Shown in pieces: positions 44,701 to 53,937 of a stretch of DNA of 64,000 nt (within the stretch, counting starts at the first letter, position 1; the number at the start of each line of letters is the position of its first letter). Source of the DNA: Robertmurraya dakarensis. GTDB taxonomy: Bacteria; Bacillota; Bacilli; Bacillales; Cytobacillaceae. Location: assembly GCF_900156875.1 (NCBI RefSeq), contig NZ_LT707409.1, forward strand, positions 2,811,279 through 2,875,278. The letters are read 5' to 3'. A model generated the notes under the pieces. The model was not told the DNA's origin and ran no database searches. It saw only the letters and a program-made list of their open reading frames with translations. The translations under genes and the position numbers were made by a program.

Positions 44701-45603
44701 CTACTCTTCATCTATTAAGTCTTCAATAGAATCAATTTCCGTATAAGCAGGAACAACCAGTCCATTTCGAGTACCAGTCAGGTTAACCCCGAGGTCCTCA
44801 AAATCTTCTTTATATTCTTCATAGTATGCAGCATGTGTTGTCGGCAGCCATGCACCTACCATTGCATCCGCACTTCCATCCGCAACACTCGCCCACATTG
44901 GTCCAGCATCGACTTGAATTAAATTCACAGTATAATCTAATTTATTTTCCAATACATATTTCACAACATTGGAACTAGCAATCACATCAGACCAAGCCAC
45001 ATACGTCACTTTTACTTCAGCTCCGTTTCCAGGCTCTACCCCTTCAATCCAAGTATTTACTAAGTCCTCATTGCTTTCAACCCATTCTTTTGCTGCTTCT
45101 TGCCCTTCTAGACCGCTTTCAATTTTCACCATGACGTCTTGAAGATGCTCCGGTTCCCATTGAAATTGATCAAAGAATGTATACGCACCAGGCAGATCTT
45201 CCTTAAGACCTTGGCGAACAATCGTGTTGATATCTTCTTCACCGCCAAACGCCCCTTTTGGATCTTCGAGCATTTTCAGATCAAATTCAGAAAATTTCCA
45301 GTGTGGAATCCAGCCTGTTACGATAATAGGTTCTTCCGCGTCATAAGCTTTTTTCAATGCTGCAGTCATAGCAGCACCGGATCCTTCCGATACTTCCCAT
45401 TTTTCGTCAAGACCATACTCTGGCAGTACTTTATTGATGGTCATATCCATAAGACCAGCCCCTGGGTCAATTCCGACAATTTGATAATCGAGTTGTTCAC
45501 CTATAGAAGTACTTTCACTGGTTGTTTCTTCGCTTCCACCACAAGCTGTTAGGCCTATTGATAAAGCTAATGCTGATGTAACTCCGAAAATTCTTTTAAA
45601 CAA
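44701..45603 (-). CDS. Solitary glycine betaine/proline betaine-binding lipoprotein (OpuAC-like)
   Basis: A 300-aa OpuAC-type binding protein: lipobox with Cys21 (GLTAC), IGIDPGAGLM near the N-terminus, VTGWIPHWKFSEFDLKMLEDPKG, and VDAGPMWASVADGSADAMVGAWLPTTHAAYY, holding the Trp residues that cage the quaternary ammonium. It is a close paralogue of the OpuAC at 48906-49826 but has no ATPase or permease beside it and is transcribed alone, away from the regulator gene. It may feed the same OpuAA-AB transporter with other ligands. Confidence 0.92.
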   Translation of the reverse strand: MFKRIFGVTSALALSIGLTACGGSEETTSESTSIGEQLDYQIVGIDPGAGLMDMTINKVLPEYGLDEKWEVSEGSGAAMTAALKKAYDAEEPIIVTGWIPHWKFSEFDLKMLEDPKGAFGGEEDINTIVRQGLKEDLPGAYTFFDQFQWEPEHLQDVMVKIESGLEGQEAAKEWVESNEDLVNTWIEGVEPGNGAEVKVTYVAWSDVIASSNVVKYVLENKLDYTVNLIQVDAGPMWASVADGSADAMVGAWLPTTHAAYYEEYKEDFEDLGVNLTGTRNGLVVPAYTEIDSIEDLIDEE

Positions 45604-45857
45604 AATACATTTCCCCCTTTTATATATACGACTCCTTGTACAGTACTCCTTTAACCGGGATACTCCGCATACTAAAAGAACTTGTTGTACAAGAAAGTCG
45701 AAAGTTCACATCCTCCTCTGCCAAACTGCATCATAAAAATACTTTAGCGATATAATATAGTAAATACATAGAACTACTATGTTTTATTACAAGTAACTTT
45801 TATTCAATCCCCTCTTTCTCTGTTAGAGATTGCAAGTTACTCCTTTCGAACTTTTAA
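45604..45857. other. Regulatory interval upstream of the solitary OpuAC-like gene
   Basis: No gene. It holds two TGTACA-containing elements, TTGTACAGTAC at 45636-45646 and CTTGTTGTACAAG at 45681-45693, related to the inverted repeat before opuAA, and an ACATAG-aacta-CTATGT palindrome near 45768. These may be sites for the GbsR-type regulator. Confidence 0.5.
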
Positions 45858-46394
45858 TCAATGTTCTTTTCTAGGCACGATTTCAAAGATTTTGCCTGAC
45901 TCCAAGCAATCGATAAAGCGCTCAATCCAATCATAATAATTCAAGGCATTTTGAAGCTTCATAAGATCAGCTTTTGCCTCAGCACGGACTTCCTCATCGG
46001 TATCTTCAGATGCAACCAGCTTATTTAGTTCGGTCATGGACTTTTCAATAGCCAAGATATTACGCGCTATACCGTATCTCCATTTAATATTGAAATAATC
46101 TGTGAAGGATTGATACCAGTCTTCCTCAACTTTGTATAGATCCTTCCTAATCCCTTTTTTCCAAACTTTTTCAACCATTTTCAGCTCTAATAAGTGCCTA
46201 ACTGAAGTACTCATAGAAGTTTTGCTCATGCCAAGTTCTTCTTTCATATCATCAAGAGTCATCGGTTCATCATGGAAATAAAGCATTCCATATAATCTGC
46301 CTATAGAATCTGTGACTCCGTACAGATTCATATTCTGAGCCATTGTTTCAATAACACGCTCCCGGGCTTGATCCAGTTGTTCTTTTCCATTCAT
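45858..46394 (-). CDS. GbsR-family transcriptional regulator of osmoprotectant uptake
   Basis: A 178-aa MarR-like winged-helix protein of the GbsR/OpcR family: GRLYGMLYFHDEPMTLDDMKEELGMSKTSMSTSVRHLLELKMVEKVW forms the helix-turn-helix, followed by a helical dimerisation and ligand-binding part. GbsR and OpcR repress choline/betaine genes in B. subtilis. It lies between the solitary binding protein and the opuA operon and is divergent from the latter, so it probably controls one or both. Its own ribosome binding site is weak. Confidence 0.9.
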   Translation of the reverse strand: MNGKEQLDQARERVIETMAQNMNLYGVTDSIGRLYGMLYFHDEPMTLDDMKEELGMSKTSMSTSVRHLLELKMVEKVWKKGIRKDLYKVEEDWYQSFTDYFNIKWRYGIARNILAIEKSMTELNKLVASEDTDEEVRAEAKADLMKLQNALNYYDWIERFIDCLESGKIFEIVPRKEH

Positions 46395-46594
46395 GTACTA
46401 TTTCACATCCATAACTTAATTGAATTAAGTTCCCTTCACATATCTTAAAATTTAGTTTATCCCGTAATAAGGATACTTAACTTGCTATCGCATGAATTAA
46501 TTTATACACTACCATCTTTTCTAGGAATGTAAAGAATGACCTTTTATAGGAAAAGGAAGGATATGCTAGGAATTTTAAGAATACTTAACATTCT

Positions 46595-46620
46595 GTTCGT
46601 ACAGTTTTTACTGTACAAAC
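46595..46620. promoter_or_regulatory. Inverted-repeat operator upstream of opuAA
   Basis: GTTcGTACAGT-tttt-ACTGTACaAAC, 11-bp half-sites with one mismatch, between the divergent gbsR-like and opuAA genes. Likely site for the GbsR-family protein. The rest of 46395-46798 shows no gene. Confidence 0.65.
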
Positions 46621-46798
46621 AATACGCCGGAATATGACGTATTCTCGACTTTGCTCATTTTTTCCTCTAGTTCTACAATTAAGAAGTCCTTAAAACGGGA
46701 AAGTAGCCCAAATCACAACAGTAAATTATGCAATATTGCCTTCTTTCGGTGAGAAAAGTACTAGTTTTTATTTGGGCTTTAAGATAAGAGGTGAAAGA

Positions 46799-48058
46799 AT
46801 GAATGAAGGAAATGTGAAAATCACCGTTAAAAATGTAACGAAGATTTTCGGGAAAAATACTAAAAAAGCCTTGCAGCTTTTAAAGGAAGGAAAGTCAAAA
46901 GGAGAAATCCTTGAAAAAACCGGTGCAACGATCGGGATAAATCAGGCTTCTTTTGATGTGTACAATGGTGAAATCTTTGTCATCATGGGGTTATCCGGAA
47001 GTGGTAAGTCAACACTAGTGCGTACACTTAATCGATTGATTGATCCAACGATTGGAGAAATCCTCATTGATGGCAATGATATTACAAAAATGAAGAAAGA
47101 CGCACTGATTCAAGTGCGCCGCAAGAAAATCAGCATGGTTTTCCAAAACTTTGCGTTGCTTCCACATAAGACTATTCTTGAAAATACGGAATATGGCTTA
47201 GAAATTCAAGGAATTGACAAGGAAAAACGCAAGCAGCAAGCGTTAAATTCCCTGAAATTAGTCGGACTTGAAGGATATGAACATCAGTATCCAAAACAGC
47301 TCAGCGGAGGAATGCAGCAGCGCGTCGGATTAGCAAGGGCGTTAGCGAGCGATACCGATATTCTTTTAATGGATGAAGCGTTTAGTGCACTTGATCCATT
47401 AATCCGTAAAGATATGCAGGATGAACTGATAGACCTTCAGGCTTCGATGGAAAAAACAATCGTTTTCATCACGCATGACTTGGATGAAGCTCTTCGCATC
47501 GGCGACCGCATCGCTTTGATGAAAGATGGAGAGATTGTTCAAATCGGTACGCCGGAAGAAATTCTCATGAATCCATCCAACCAATATGTTGAGAGATTCG
47601 TAGAGGATGTAGATCTATCGAAGGTTCTAACAGCAAGCCATGTCATGAAACGAGCTGAAACAGTTCAAATTGATAAAGGGCCGCGCGTTGCTTTACAAAT
47701 GATGAAGGAATTAGGGATCTCAAGTATCTATGCCGTCGATAAGAAAAAGAAACTTCTCGGTGCGGTTACAGCAGCAGACGCAAGAAAAGCCGCTGAAGCT
47801 GGGCAATCATTACAAGATATTCTCGATCGGGATGTACAAAAAGTCAGCAGTGATACATTGCTATTTGATTTATTTGATAGCGTCTCGACTGCCTCCATTC
47901 CTGTAGCAGTCGTTGATGAAAATGACAAGCTTTTAGGAATTCTTGTAAGAGGGGCCGTCATTGGTGCACTTGCAGGGAATAATGAAGTCATTAATGTTTT
48001 AGAGAAAGCCAAAACTGAAGTAGCTGCAGATCAATCTGAAAAGGAGGGGAGTAACTAA
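46799..48058 (+). CDS. opuAA: Glycine betaine ABC transporter ATPase OpuAA
   Basis: A 419-aa ATPase of the OpuA/ProV type with the family's N-terminal KKALQLLKEGKSKGEILEKTG insertion, Walker A GLSGSGKST (about 64-72), signature LSGGMQQRVGLARAL and Walker B ILLMDEAFSALDP. Two CBS domains occupy about residues 275-400 and sense ionic strength in OpuA. ATG at 46799 follows AGAGGTG by 6 nt; the longer frame is not supported. Confidence 0.95.
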   Translation: MNEGNVKITVKNVTKIFGKNTKKALQLLKEGKSKGEILEKTGATIGINQASFDVYNGEIFVIMGLSGSGKSTLVRTLNRLIDPTIGEILIDGNDITKMKKDALIQVRRKKISMVFQNFALLPHKTILENTEYGLEIQGIDKEKRKQQALNSLKLVGLEGYEHQYPKQLSGGMQQRVGLARALASDTDILLMDEAFSALDPLIRKDMQDELIDLQASMEKTIVFITHDLDEALRIGDRIALMKDGEIVQIGTPEEILMNPSNQYVERFVEDVDLSKVLTASHVMKRAETVQIDKGPRVALQMMKELGISSIYAVDKKKKLLGAVTAADARKAAEAGQSLQDILDRDVQKVSSDTLLFDLFDSVSTASIPVAVVDENDKLLGILVRGAVIGALAGNNEVINVLEKAKTEVAADQSEKEGSN

Positions 48059-48903
48059 TGGAGGGCTTATTACCAAAACTTCCGCTTGCTGATTGGATTG
48101 ATAGTTTTGTAGATTGGTTGACGGTCACATTTGCCTTTTTATTTGACGGTATCACCGTTTCGTTAGAAGGAGTTGTGGAAGGGCTATTCGCTGTCCTGGA
48201 GATCATACCTTCCTATATTCTTCTAATCCTCATTGGTTTGTTAGCTTGGAAGTTATCATCGAAAGGAATTGCTCTATTCGCTGTCATAGGTTTGTTTTTA
48301 ATTGATAATCTTGGCTACTGGGAAGCCATGCTAGAAACATTGTCATTAGTATTAACAGCAGTCATCATTACTGTGGTTATTGGAATACCGATGGGGATTT
48401 GGGCATCGCAGAAAACCGTTGTCAAACAAATTCTCACACCTATATTGGACTTTATGCAGACGATGCCGGCATTTGTTTACTTAATTCCTGCTATTTTCTT
48501 CTTTAGCATCGGTGTTGTCCCAGGGGTTGTATCTTCTGTCATCTTTGCTGTACCGCCAACGATCAGATTGACGATCTTAGGTATTCAGCAGGTCCCTACT
48601 GACATTATTGAAGCAACAGAAGCATTTGGTTCCACAACACGCCAAAGGTTATTAAAAGTTCAGCTGCCACTGGCCATGCCAACCATTATGGCAGGTATTA
48701 ACCAGAGCATCATGCTTTCATTATCAATGGTTGTTATTGCATCGATGGTAGGTGCGCCTGGTCTTGGTGCTGACGTGTATCGAGCAGTCACACAGATTCA
48801 AATCGGAAGAGGTTTTGAGGCTGGTCTAGCCATTGTCGTCATGGCGATTATCCTAGACCGGATTACACAAAATGTTGGAATTAGAAAACAAGGAGGAAAC
48901 TAA
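48058..48903 (+). CDS. opuAB: Glycine betaine ABC transporter permease OpuAB
   Basis: A 281-aa permease with about seven membrane segments and the EAA loop (EATEAFGSTTRQRLLKVQLPLAMPTIMAG). Its ATG overlaps the opuAA stop (TAATG), a sign of translational coupling. Confidence 0.95.
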   Translation: MEGLLPKLPLADWIDSFVDWLTVTFAFLFDGITVSLEGVVEGLFAVLEIIPSYILLILIGLLAWKLSSKGIALFAVIGLFLIDNLGYWEAMLETLSLVLTAVIITVVIGIPMGIWASQKTVVKQILTPILDFMQTMPAFVYLIPAIFFFSIGVVPGVVSSVIFAVPPTIRLTILGIQQVPTDIIEATEAFGSTTRQRLLKVQLPLAMPTIMAGINQSIMLSLSMVVIASMVGAPGLGADVYRAVTQIQIGRGFEAGLAIVVMAIILDRITQNVGIRKQGGN

Positions 48904-48905
48904 TC

Positions 48906-49826
48906 ATGAAAAAAACATGGCTGTCTTTTTTAATGGCACCTGCACTAGCATTCGGACTTGCAGCTTGCGGGTCAGATGAAGCAGGAAATACAAATGAGGA
49001 AGAAAACAATAACAGCGGCGGTACTGAAACAGAAGCTTCTATCGGTGAGCAGGTTGATTATGAAATCATCGGAATCGACCCAGGCGCTGGTATCATGAAA
49101 GCAACTGCCAATGTACTTGAAGAATATGAACTTGAGGATTGGACATTGGTTGAGGGTTCTGGTGCAGCAATGACAGCTGCCTTGAAAAAGGCCTATAACA
49201 AAGAAGAACCTGTTATCGTTACAGGCTGGAGCCCACACTGGAAGTTCTCTAAATTTGATCTGAAATATTTAGAAGATCCAAAAGGTACTTATGGTGAAGA
49301 AGAAAATATCCATTCAATTGCACGTAATGGCCTTGCTGAAGATCATCCATCTGCACACCAAGTGCTTGATAATTTCTATTGGGATGAAGCAGATATGAAC
49401 GATGTTATGGTTCAAATTACTGATGGTGAAGATCCAGAGAAAGCTGCTCGTGCATGGGTAGATGCTAATCCAGATAAGGTAGCAGAATGGACTGAAGGCG
49501 TTGAAAAGGTCGACGGTGATGAAATCAAAATCGGTTATGTAGCATGGGATACTGAAATTGCCAGCACGAATGTTGTCGGCCAGGTGTTAACGGATTTAGG
49601 TTATGATGTAACACTTAGCCAAGTAGAAGCAGGCCCAATGTGGGCTGGTGTTGCTGACGGAAGCTTGGATGCTCATATTGCTGGATGGCTTCCATTAACA
49701 CATGCTGACTACTACTCAGAATTCGAAGGAGATTTCGAAGACCTTGGTGCTAACTTAGAAGGAACTAAAATTGGTCTCGTTGTACCTTCATATGTAGAAA
49801 TTGATTCTATTGAAGACTTGAAATAA
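48906..49826 (+). CDS. opuAC: Glycine betaine-binding lipoprotein OpuAC
   Basis: A 306-aa lipoprotein with Cys21 in the lipobox (GLAAC), an Asn/Glu-rich linker and the OpuAC binding fold (IGIDPGAGIM, VTGWSPHWKFSKFDLKYLEDPKG, VEAGPMWAGVADGSLDAHIAGWLPLTHADYY). Two bases after opuAB. Binds betaine and related compatible solutes for osmotic protection. Confidence 0.95.
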   Translation: MKKTWLSFLMAPALAFGLAACGSDEAGNTNEEENNNSGGTETEASIGEQVDYEIIGIDPGAGIMKATANVLEEYELEDWTLVEGSGAAMTAALKKAYNKEEPVIVTGWSPHWKFSKFDLKYLEDPKGTYGEEENIHSIARNGLAEDHPSAHQVLDNFYWDEADMNDVMVQITDGEDPEKAARAWVDANPDKVAEWTEGVEKVDGDEIKIGYVAWDTEIASTNVVGQVLTDLGYDVTLSQVEAGPMWAGVADGSLDAHIAGWLPLTHADYYSEFEGDFEDLGANLEGTKIGLVVPSYVEIDSIEDLK

Positions 49827-49840
49827 TAATCATATTAATA

Positions 49841-49880
49841 AAGAAAAGCCGTTTTGACTCTATGTCAAACGGCTTTTCTT
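49841..49880. terminator. Bidirectional terminator between opuAC and yusU
   Basis: AAGAAAAGCCGTTTTGAC / GTCAAACGGCTTTTCTT, an 18-bp stem with a short loop, flanked by T-rich runs on both strands. Confidence 0.92.
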
Positions 49881-50128
49881 TATTTCTTAGACTGACGATG
49901 CTGTTCATTCAGCTCCTTGATTTCAAGGATCAATTCCTTCATTTCCTCTTTTGCATCTGGATATAACTCATTCCAATGCTTAGCTAATGGCGGCATTGAT
50001 TTACTTACATACGTATACATTGCCCAAATCTTCACCTTTTCCGTTAATTCCGGTGTCGAATCACCTACAAGCAATTCAGTATATTTAGTCATTAGCGCCT
50101 CAAATTGTTCACGAAAAGAATCATTCAT
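49880..50128 (-). CDS. yusU: YusU family protein (DUF2573)
   Basis: An 82-aa helical, charged protein matching YusU in length and position next to yusV (FREQFEALMTKYTELLVGDSTPELTEKVKIWAMYTYVSKSMPPLAKHWN). Function unknown. Its stop lies at the end of the bidirectional terminator. Confidence 0.85.
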   Translation of the reverse strand: MNDSFREQFEALMTKYTELLVGDSTPELTEKVKIWAMYTYVSKSMPPLAKHWNELYPDAKEEMKELILEIKELNEQHRQSKK

Positions 50129-50143
50129 TCATACATCCCCCTT

Positions 50144-50887
50144 TCATGTCATGTTACATGTTTTCGGGCAGGTTTTACAGTGTCTCGATTCACCCTCCAA
50201 TAAATAATGAAAACAACAGGTTTTTCTAATCCGTACTTCATTATTTTTTTCAGTAAAAAACTTACGAAGCGGATTGCTATGTCTCTCTCCAAAAAGAGTA
50301 CTTGGTGCTTCATGAATGAGAAAGTCAAAATCTGCTCCTGCTCTTGCTGCTGCTTCCTTATTCTCGGACTTCAGAAGGATCGATTCATAAAGCCAAAAAA
50401 TATAAATCGCGATATTTTCCCATAGAATATGTTTGGATTGCTTTGTAACCTTTGAGATGAGGTCAAGGAGGACAGCCATATGATCTGCAAAAAAATCACG
50501 AATCGCCGCCTCAACCCATTTCTTCCGATCTAAGCTTACTGATTCAAAGCTTTGATCTTGGAGAAAAAACTTTGGCAGCCAAACTTGATCGTCATCACTT
50601 GTTATGAGAAATATATGCCGAAACGAAGGGTTTAATCTTTTATTCCAAGCACTTACTCCATATAAATATATGACGGCTAAAAACGCATATCTTTTTACAA
50701 ACATTGAAGCCGTGACTCTTATATTCGGCGATCCTATTTCGCCGCTTAATGTGTTTAAATATTGATTTAGGTTTTCTTCCGTGAATAGTTTAGAAACAGA
50801 AAGAACTTGGTTTCCCGCATCCTCTTCCGCTGTGAAGCGAAACTGCCTCAATTGATTGATTTCTTCTTTACTAAGAACGTCAGCCAT
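50144..50887 (-). CDS. FhuF-like ferric-siderophore reductase
   Basis: A 247-aa protein with a C-terminal Cys-Cys-x10-Cys-x2-Cys cluster (TCCFHYLLEGESRHCKTCPKTC), the 2Fe-2S ligand pattern of FhuF-type siderophore iron reductases, on an IucA/IucC-C-terminal-like body. It probably releases iron from imported siderophore. The start overlaps the end of the ATPase gene; I use ATG at 50887 rather than the TTG two codons earlier. Confidence 0.85.
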   Translation of the reverse strand: MADVLSKEEINQLRQFRFTAEEDAGNQVLSVSKLFTEENLNQYLNTLSGEIGSPNIRVTASMFVKRYAFLAVIYLYGVSAWNKRLNPSFRHIFLITSDDDQVWLPKFFLQDQSFESVSLDRKKWVEAAIRDFFADHMAVLLDLISKVTKQSKHILWENIAIYIFWLYESILLKSENKEAAARAGADFDFLIHEAPSTLFGERHSNPLRKFFTEKNNEVRIRKTCCFHYLLEGESRHCKTCPKTCNMT

Positions 50888-51701
50888 TTCCAACTTCAGC
50901 CCTTTTTATTATACATCTTCCCTTACCATAAGGGATGCAAAGCGGGGTACCGAATAAAGGATCAATTGTCACTTCACATTCCATATCAAAAACATTTTTG
51001 ACCAAATTGCAATTGATAACATGTTCTGGTTTGCCTTGTGCATGGATCTTCTGATTCTTAATGGCGACAATATTATGAGCATATCGACAGGCTAAATTGA
51101 GATCGTGCAATACCATAACGATTGTTCTATTTTCCTTTTCATTCAGTTCGAAAAGTAGATCCAGTATCTCAATTTGATGTGTCATATCAAGATAGGTGGT
51201 AGGCTCATCAAGGAGAATGATATCTGTATCTTGAGCAAGAGTCATGGCGATCCAGGCCCTTTGCCGCTGTCCTCCAGATAATGAATCCACTGTGCGGTCC
51301 TTTAAATCTTGAATCCCAGTGGCTTTCAATGCACGATTTACCTTTTCCTCATCCTCCTCTGTCCACTGCTTCAGCCAAGTTTGATAAGGATAACGACCTT
51401 GCTTAACTAGCTGCATTACGGTTAGACCTTCTGGGGCTAACGGTGATTGCGGAAGAATCGCCATTCTCTTGGCAATATCCTTTGTTGACATTTTTGCCAT
51501 TGCGCTTCCCTCTAATAACACGGCCCCTGTTCTCGGCTTTAACAGCCTTGCAATGGAACGAAGCAGTGTTGATTTTCCACAGCCATTCCCACCGATAAAG
51601 ACCGTGATCTCACCTTTCGGAATCCTCAAATCTAATTCATTGATGATAATCGTATCTCCATATGTAAGCGTGAGATTTTTCGTTTCAATTGCATCTGCCA
51701 T
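50880..51701 (-). CDS. yusV: Ferric-siderophore ABC transporter ATPase (YusV-like)
   Basis: A 273-aa FecE/FhuC-type ATPase with Walker A GGNGCGKST (37-45), signature DSLSGGQRQRAWIAM, Walker B IILLDEPTTYLD and switch His in VMVLHDLNLA. In B. subtilis YusV is a shared ATPase for several siderophore importers; here it is in one operon with its permeases. Confidence 0.94.
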   Translation of the reverse strand: MADAIETKNLTLTYGDTIIINELDLRIPKGEITVFIGGNGCGKSTLLRSIARLLKPRTGAVLLEGSAMAKMSTKDIAKRMAILPQSPLAPEGLTVMQLVKQGRYPYQTWLKQWTEEDEEKVNRALKATGIQDLKDRTVDSLSGGQRQRAWIAMTLAQDTDIILLDEPTTYLDMTHQIEILDLLFELNEKENRTIVMVLHDLNLACRYAHNIVAIKNQKIHAQGKPEHVINCNLVKNVFDMECEVTIDPLFGTPLCIPYGKGRCIIKRAEVGNG

Positions 51702-51728
51702 TCAACTCTCTCCCCCTTCTATTATGTG

Positions 51729-52784
51729 TTATGAATTCCTTGTTTTAAAAAGCAGATAAATAAAATAAGGAGCTCCTATTCCTGCCGTAAATACCCCCGC
51801 CGGAATTTCTAATGGAGAGAACAATGTCCGTCCGACCAAATCTGCCGTCATGACAAGAATCCCGCCAATTAGAGCAGACACCGGCAATAATGCTCCGAAC
51901 GATGAACCAACAAGCCTTCTAGCCATATGTGGTGCCATCAAGCCAACAAATCCAATTCCTCCAGCAAAAGCAACAGCACTTCCTATCAATGCAGTACTGA
52001 CCATTAAGAGCGTGAAACGCTGTTTTTGCACGTTTCCGCCGACTCCTGTTGCAATTTCATCACCCAGCTCCTGAATGTTCATTTTTCGTGCCATCGCAAA
52101 TGCAATAGCAGCAAGAACCATTGTCAATGGAACAAGTACTGTCACATTTGCCCAAGTCGAACCATGTACGGTTCCTGTTATCCAAATATTCGCCTGACTT
52201 GCCCGATGTATGGGTCCTAAAATCATCATTAATGTTGTCAGTGCCTTCATAAGGGTAGAGATGCCGATCCCGATTAAGACAAGACGAATAGGTGTCACTC
52301 CATTTTTCCATGATAAAGCATATACAAATATAGCTATGATAGCAGCTCCGATAAAAGCCGTTAACGGCATCCATTTTATACTAACGGTTAAAGCGTTATT
52401 GTCATTACTAAAAAATGCTAGAAAGCCTACTACAGCCACCGCTGCCCCGCCTGTAATACCGAGAATATCAGGAGAGGCCAAGGGATTGCGAATCATACCT
52501 TGGAGAATGGCTCCAGCCACGGCAAGAGAGATCCCCACAGCAAGGGAAACGATGATCCTCGGCAGACGAAAAGACGTGACTACGAGCTTCTCCATGTCCG
52601 TTCCTCCGCCAAAAAACACATGCAGTACTGTCAGCGGATCAATCTTCATTTCTCCCAGCCCTGTGCTTAAAATGAAAACAGCTGCTGTAATTAGTATCAT
52701 AATCAACAGAACTCTTACAGCTCGTTTATCAATTAAGAAAGAAATTTTTCCGTTTAAAAGTCGAAATCCTTTAAAATCATTCAT
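51729..52784 (-). CDS. FecCD-family siderophore permease (YfhA-like)
   Basis: A 351-aa permease with the BtuC/FecCD features: RLPRIIVSLAVGISLAVAGAILQGMIRNPLASPDILGITGGA near the N-terminus and GGIGFVGLMAPHMARRLVG in the cytoplasmic coupling loop. It forms a heterodimer with the next permease, whose gene it overlaps by 4 nt (ATGA). Confidence 0.94.
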   Translation of the reverse strand: MNDFKGFRLLNGKISFLIDKRAVRVLLIMILITAAVFILSTGLGEMKIDPLTVLHVFFGGGTDMEKLVVTSFRLPRIIVSLAVGISLAVAGAILQGMIRNPLASPDILGITGGAAVAVVGFLAFFSNDNNALTVSIKWMPLTAFIGAAIIAIFVYALSWKNGVTPIRLVLIGIGISTLMKALTTLMMILGPIHRASQANIWITGTVHGSTWANVTVLVPLTMVLAAIAFAMARKMNIQELGDEIATGVGGNVQKQRFTLLMVSTALIGSAVAFAGGIGFVGLMAPHMARRLVGSSFGALLPVSALIGGILVMTADLVGRTLFSPLEIPAGVFTAGIGAPYFIYLLFKTRNS

Positions 52785-53785
52785 TTTGCATTGAACCCCC
52801 TTCTTGCGATGTAAATAAAGAATGGAGTTCCTATTATAGCTGTCATCACACCTACAGGTACTTCTTGAGGCATAATGACATAACGAGCTAAAATATCGGC
52901 AAGCAGTAATAAAATTCCTCCTAAGAGACCTGAGATCGGTATGACCCAGCGATGGTCAATGCCTACTATCGCTCTTGCCACGTGTGGAATAACAATACCA
53001 ATAAACCCAATAGGTCCAGCTATCGCAACAGCTCCACCAGATAGGAGGATAATCACTATTCCGGCTCCAATTTTTAGCATCACTGTATTTAACCCTAGAC
53101 CTTTTGCTACATCGTCCCCCATTGAAAGCACATTCATTTTGGAAGATATCAAGAAAGCAATGCCCCATCCTGCTATCAAATAAGGCAGTACAGATAGAAG
53201 GATTTCTAACTTTCTTCCTTGAACAGACCCTGCAAGCCAAAAGAGGACCTGCTCTAATGCTGCTTCATCTATTACCAGGAAACCTTGTGTAAAGGATGCA
53301 AACATCGCCGCCATCGCTGCCCCAGCTAATGTCAACTTAATCGGTGTTAATCCTTCTCTGCCAACTGAACCAATTATATAGACACCAATGGCAGCTGCAG
53401 CAGCCCCTGCGAACGCAATCCAAGCAATCGCTTGCAGGTCTCCTATTGAAAATAAAGTTACAGCAATGACCACAGCAAACCCAGCACCCGCATTTACACC
53501 AAATATATCTGGAGATGCAAGCGGATTTTTCGTTAATGTTTGCATAAGAACCCCTGCAATCGCTAAACTACACCCCACTGCCGCAGCAATTAAAGCTCTT
53601 GGCAGCCGAACAGTCGTAATAACTAGGTGCTCGTTTGATCCATTGTTATGTTGAAAGGCATTTAAAGCCATTTTCCAGGTCGTGTCTGTGTATCCGTATA
53701 TAATGCTTGCACAAATAAATAATAGTAATAAGATAATTGCGATGATGAGGCCAAGAACCTTTTGACCATTGTTTTTTAAAAGCAT
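52781..53785 (-). CDS. FecCD-family siderophore permease (YfiZ-like)
   Basis: A 334-aa permease of the same family (TTVRLPRALIAAAVGCSLAIAGVLMQTLTKNPLASPDIFGVNAGAG; GPIGFIGIVIPHVARAIVG). First gene of the leftward operon, divergent from the binding-protein gene, with Fur-box sequences in the shared upstream region. The set matches YfiZ-YfhA with YusV, which in B. subtilis take up schizokinen/arthrobactin-type hydroxamates. Confidence 0.94.
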   Translation of the reverse strand: MLLKNNGQKVLGLIIAIILLLLFICASIIYGYTDTTWKMALNAFQHNNGSNEHLVITTVRLPRALIAAAVGCSLAIAGVLMQTLTKNPLASPDIFGVNAGAGFAVVIAVTLFSIGDLQAIAWIAFAGAAAAAIGVYIIGSVGREGLTPIKLTLAGAAMAAMFASFTQGFLVIDEAALEQVLFWLAGSVQGRKLEILLSVLPYLIAGWGIAFLISSKMNVLSMGDDVAKGLGLNTVMLKIGAGIVIILLSGGAVAIAGPIGFIGIVIPHVARAIVGIDHRWVIPISGLLGGILLLLADILARYVIMPQEVPVGVMTAIIGTPFFIYIARRGFNAK

Positions 53786-53861
53786 AAGAAAAACCTTTCT
53801 TCTCTTTAATTATTGTGATTAGTTTTAGTGTATTGTACGACTATTATGCTGTCAATGACTT

Positions 53862-53876
53862 TGATAATCATTTTCA
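53862..53876 (-). promoter_or_regulatory. Fur box for the permease operon
   Basis: TGATAATCATTTTCA differs by one base from the 7-1-7 consensus TGATAATNATTATCA and lies about 80 bp upstream of the first permease gene. Confidence 0.72.
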
Positions 53877-53884
53877 ATTAATCA

Positions 53885-53913
53885 TTGACAATCTCATTAT
53901 ACCGTTTTATGAT
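53885..53913 (+). promoter_or_regulatory. Sigma-A promoter of the siderophore-binding protein gene
   Basis: TTGACA, 17 bp, TATGAT: eleven of twelve consensus positions. The predicted start point falls next to the perfect Fur box. Confidence 0.8.
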
Positions 53914-53922
53914 AGTGACAAC

Positions 53923-53937
53923 TGATAATGATTATCA
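53923..53937. promoter_or_regulatory. Perfect Fur box
   Basis: TGATAATGATTATCA matches the 7-1-7 Fur consensus exactly, at the predicted transcription start of the lipoprotein gene. Confidence 0.93.

Noticed and set aside
52210-52794. 194-aa ORF on the plus strand opposite the FecCD permease
   Set aside because: Low-complexity Ala/Thr/Ile/Pro antisense frame of a hydrophobic permease gene.
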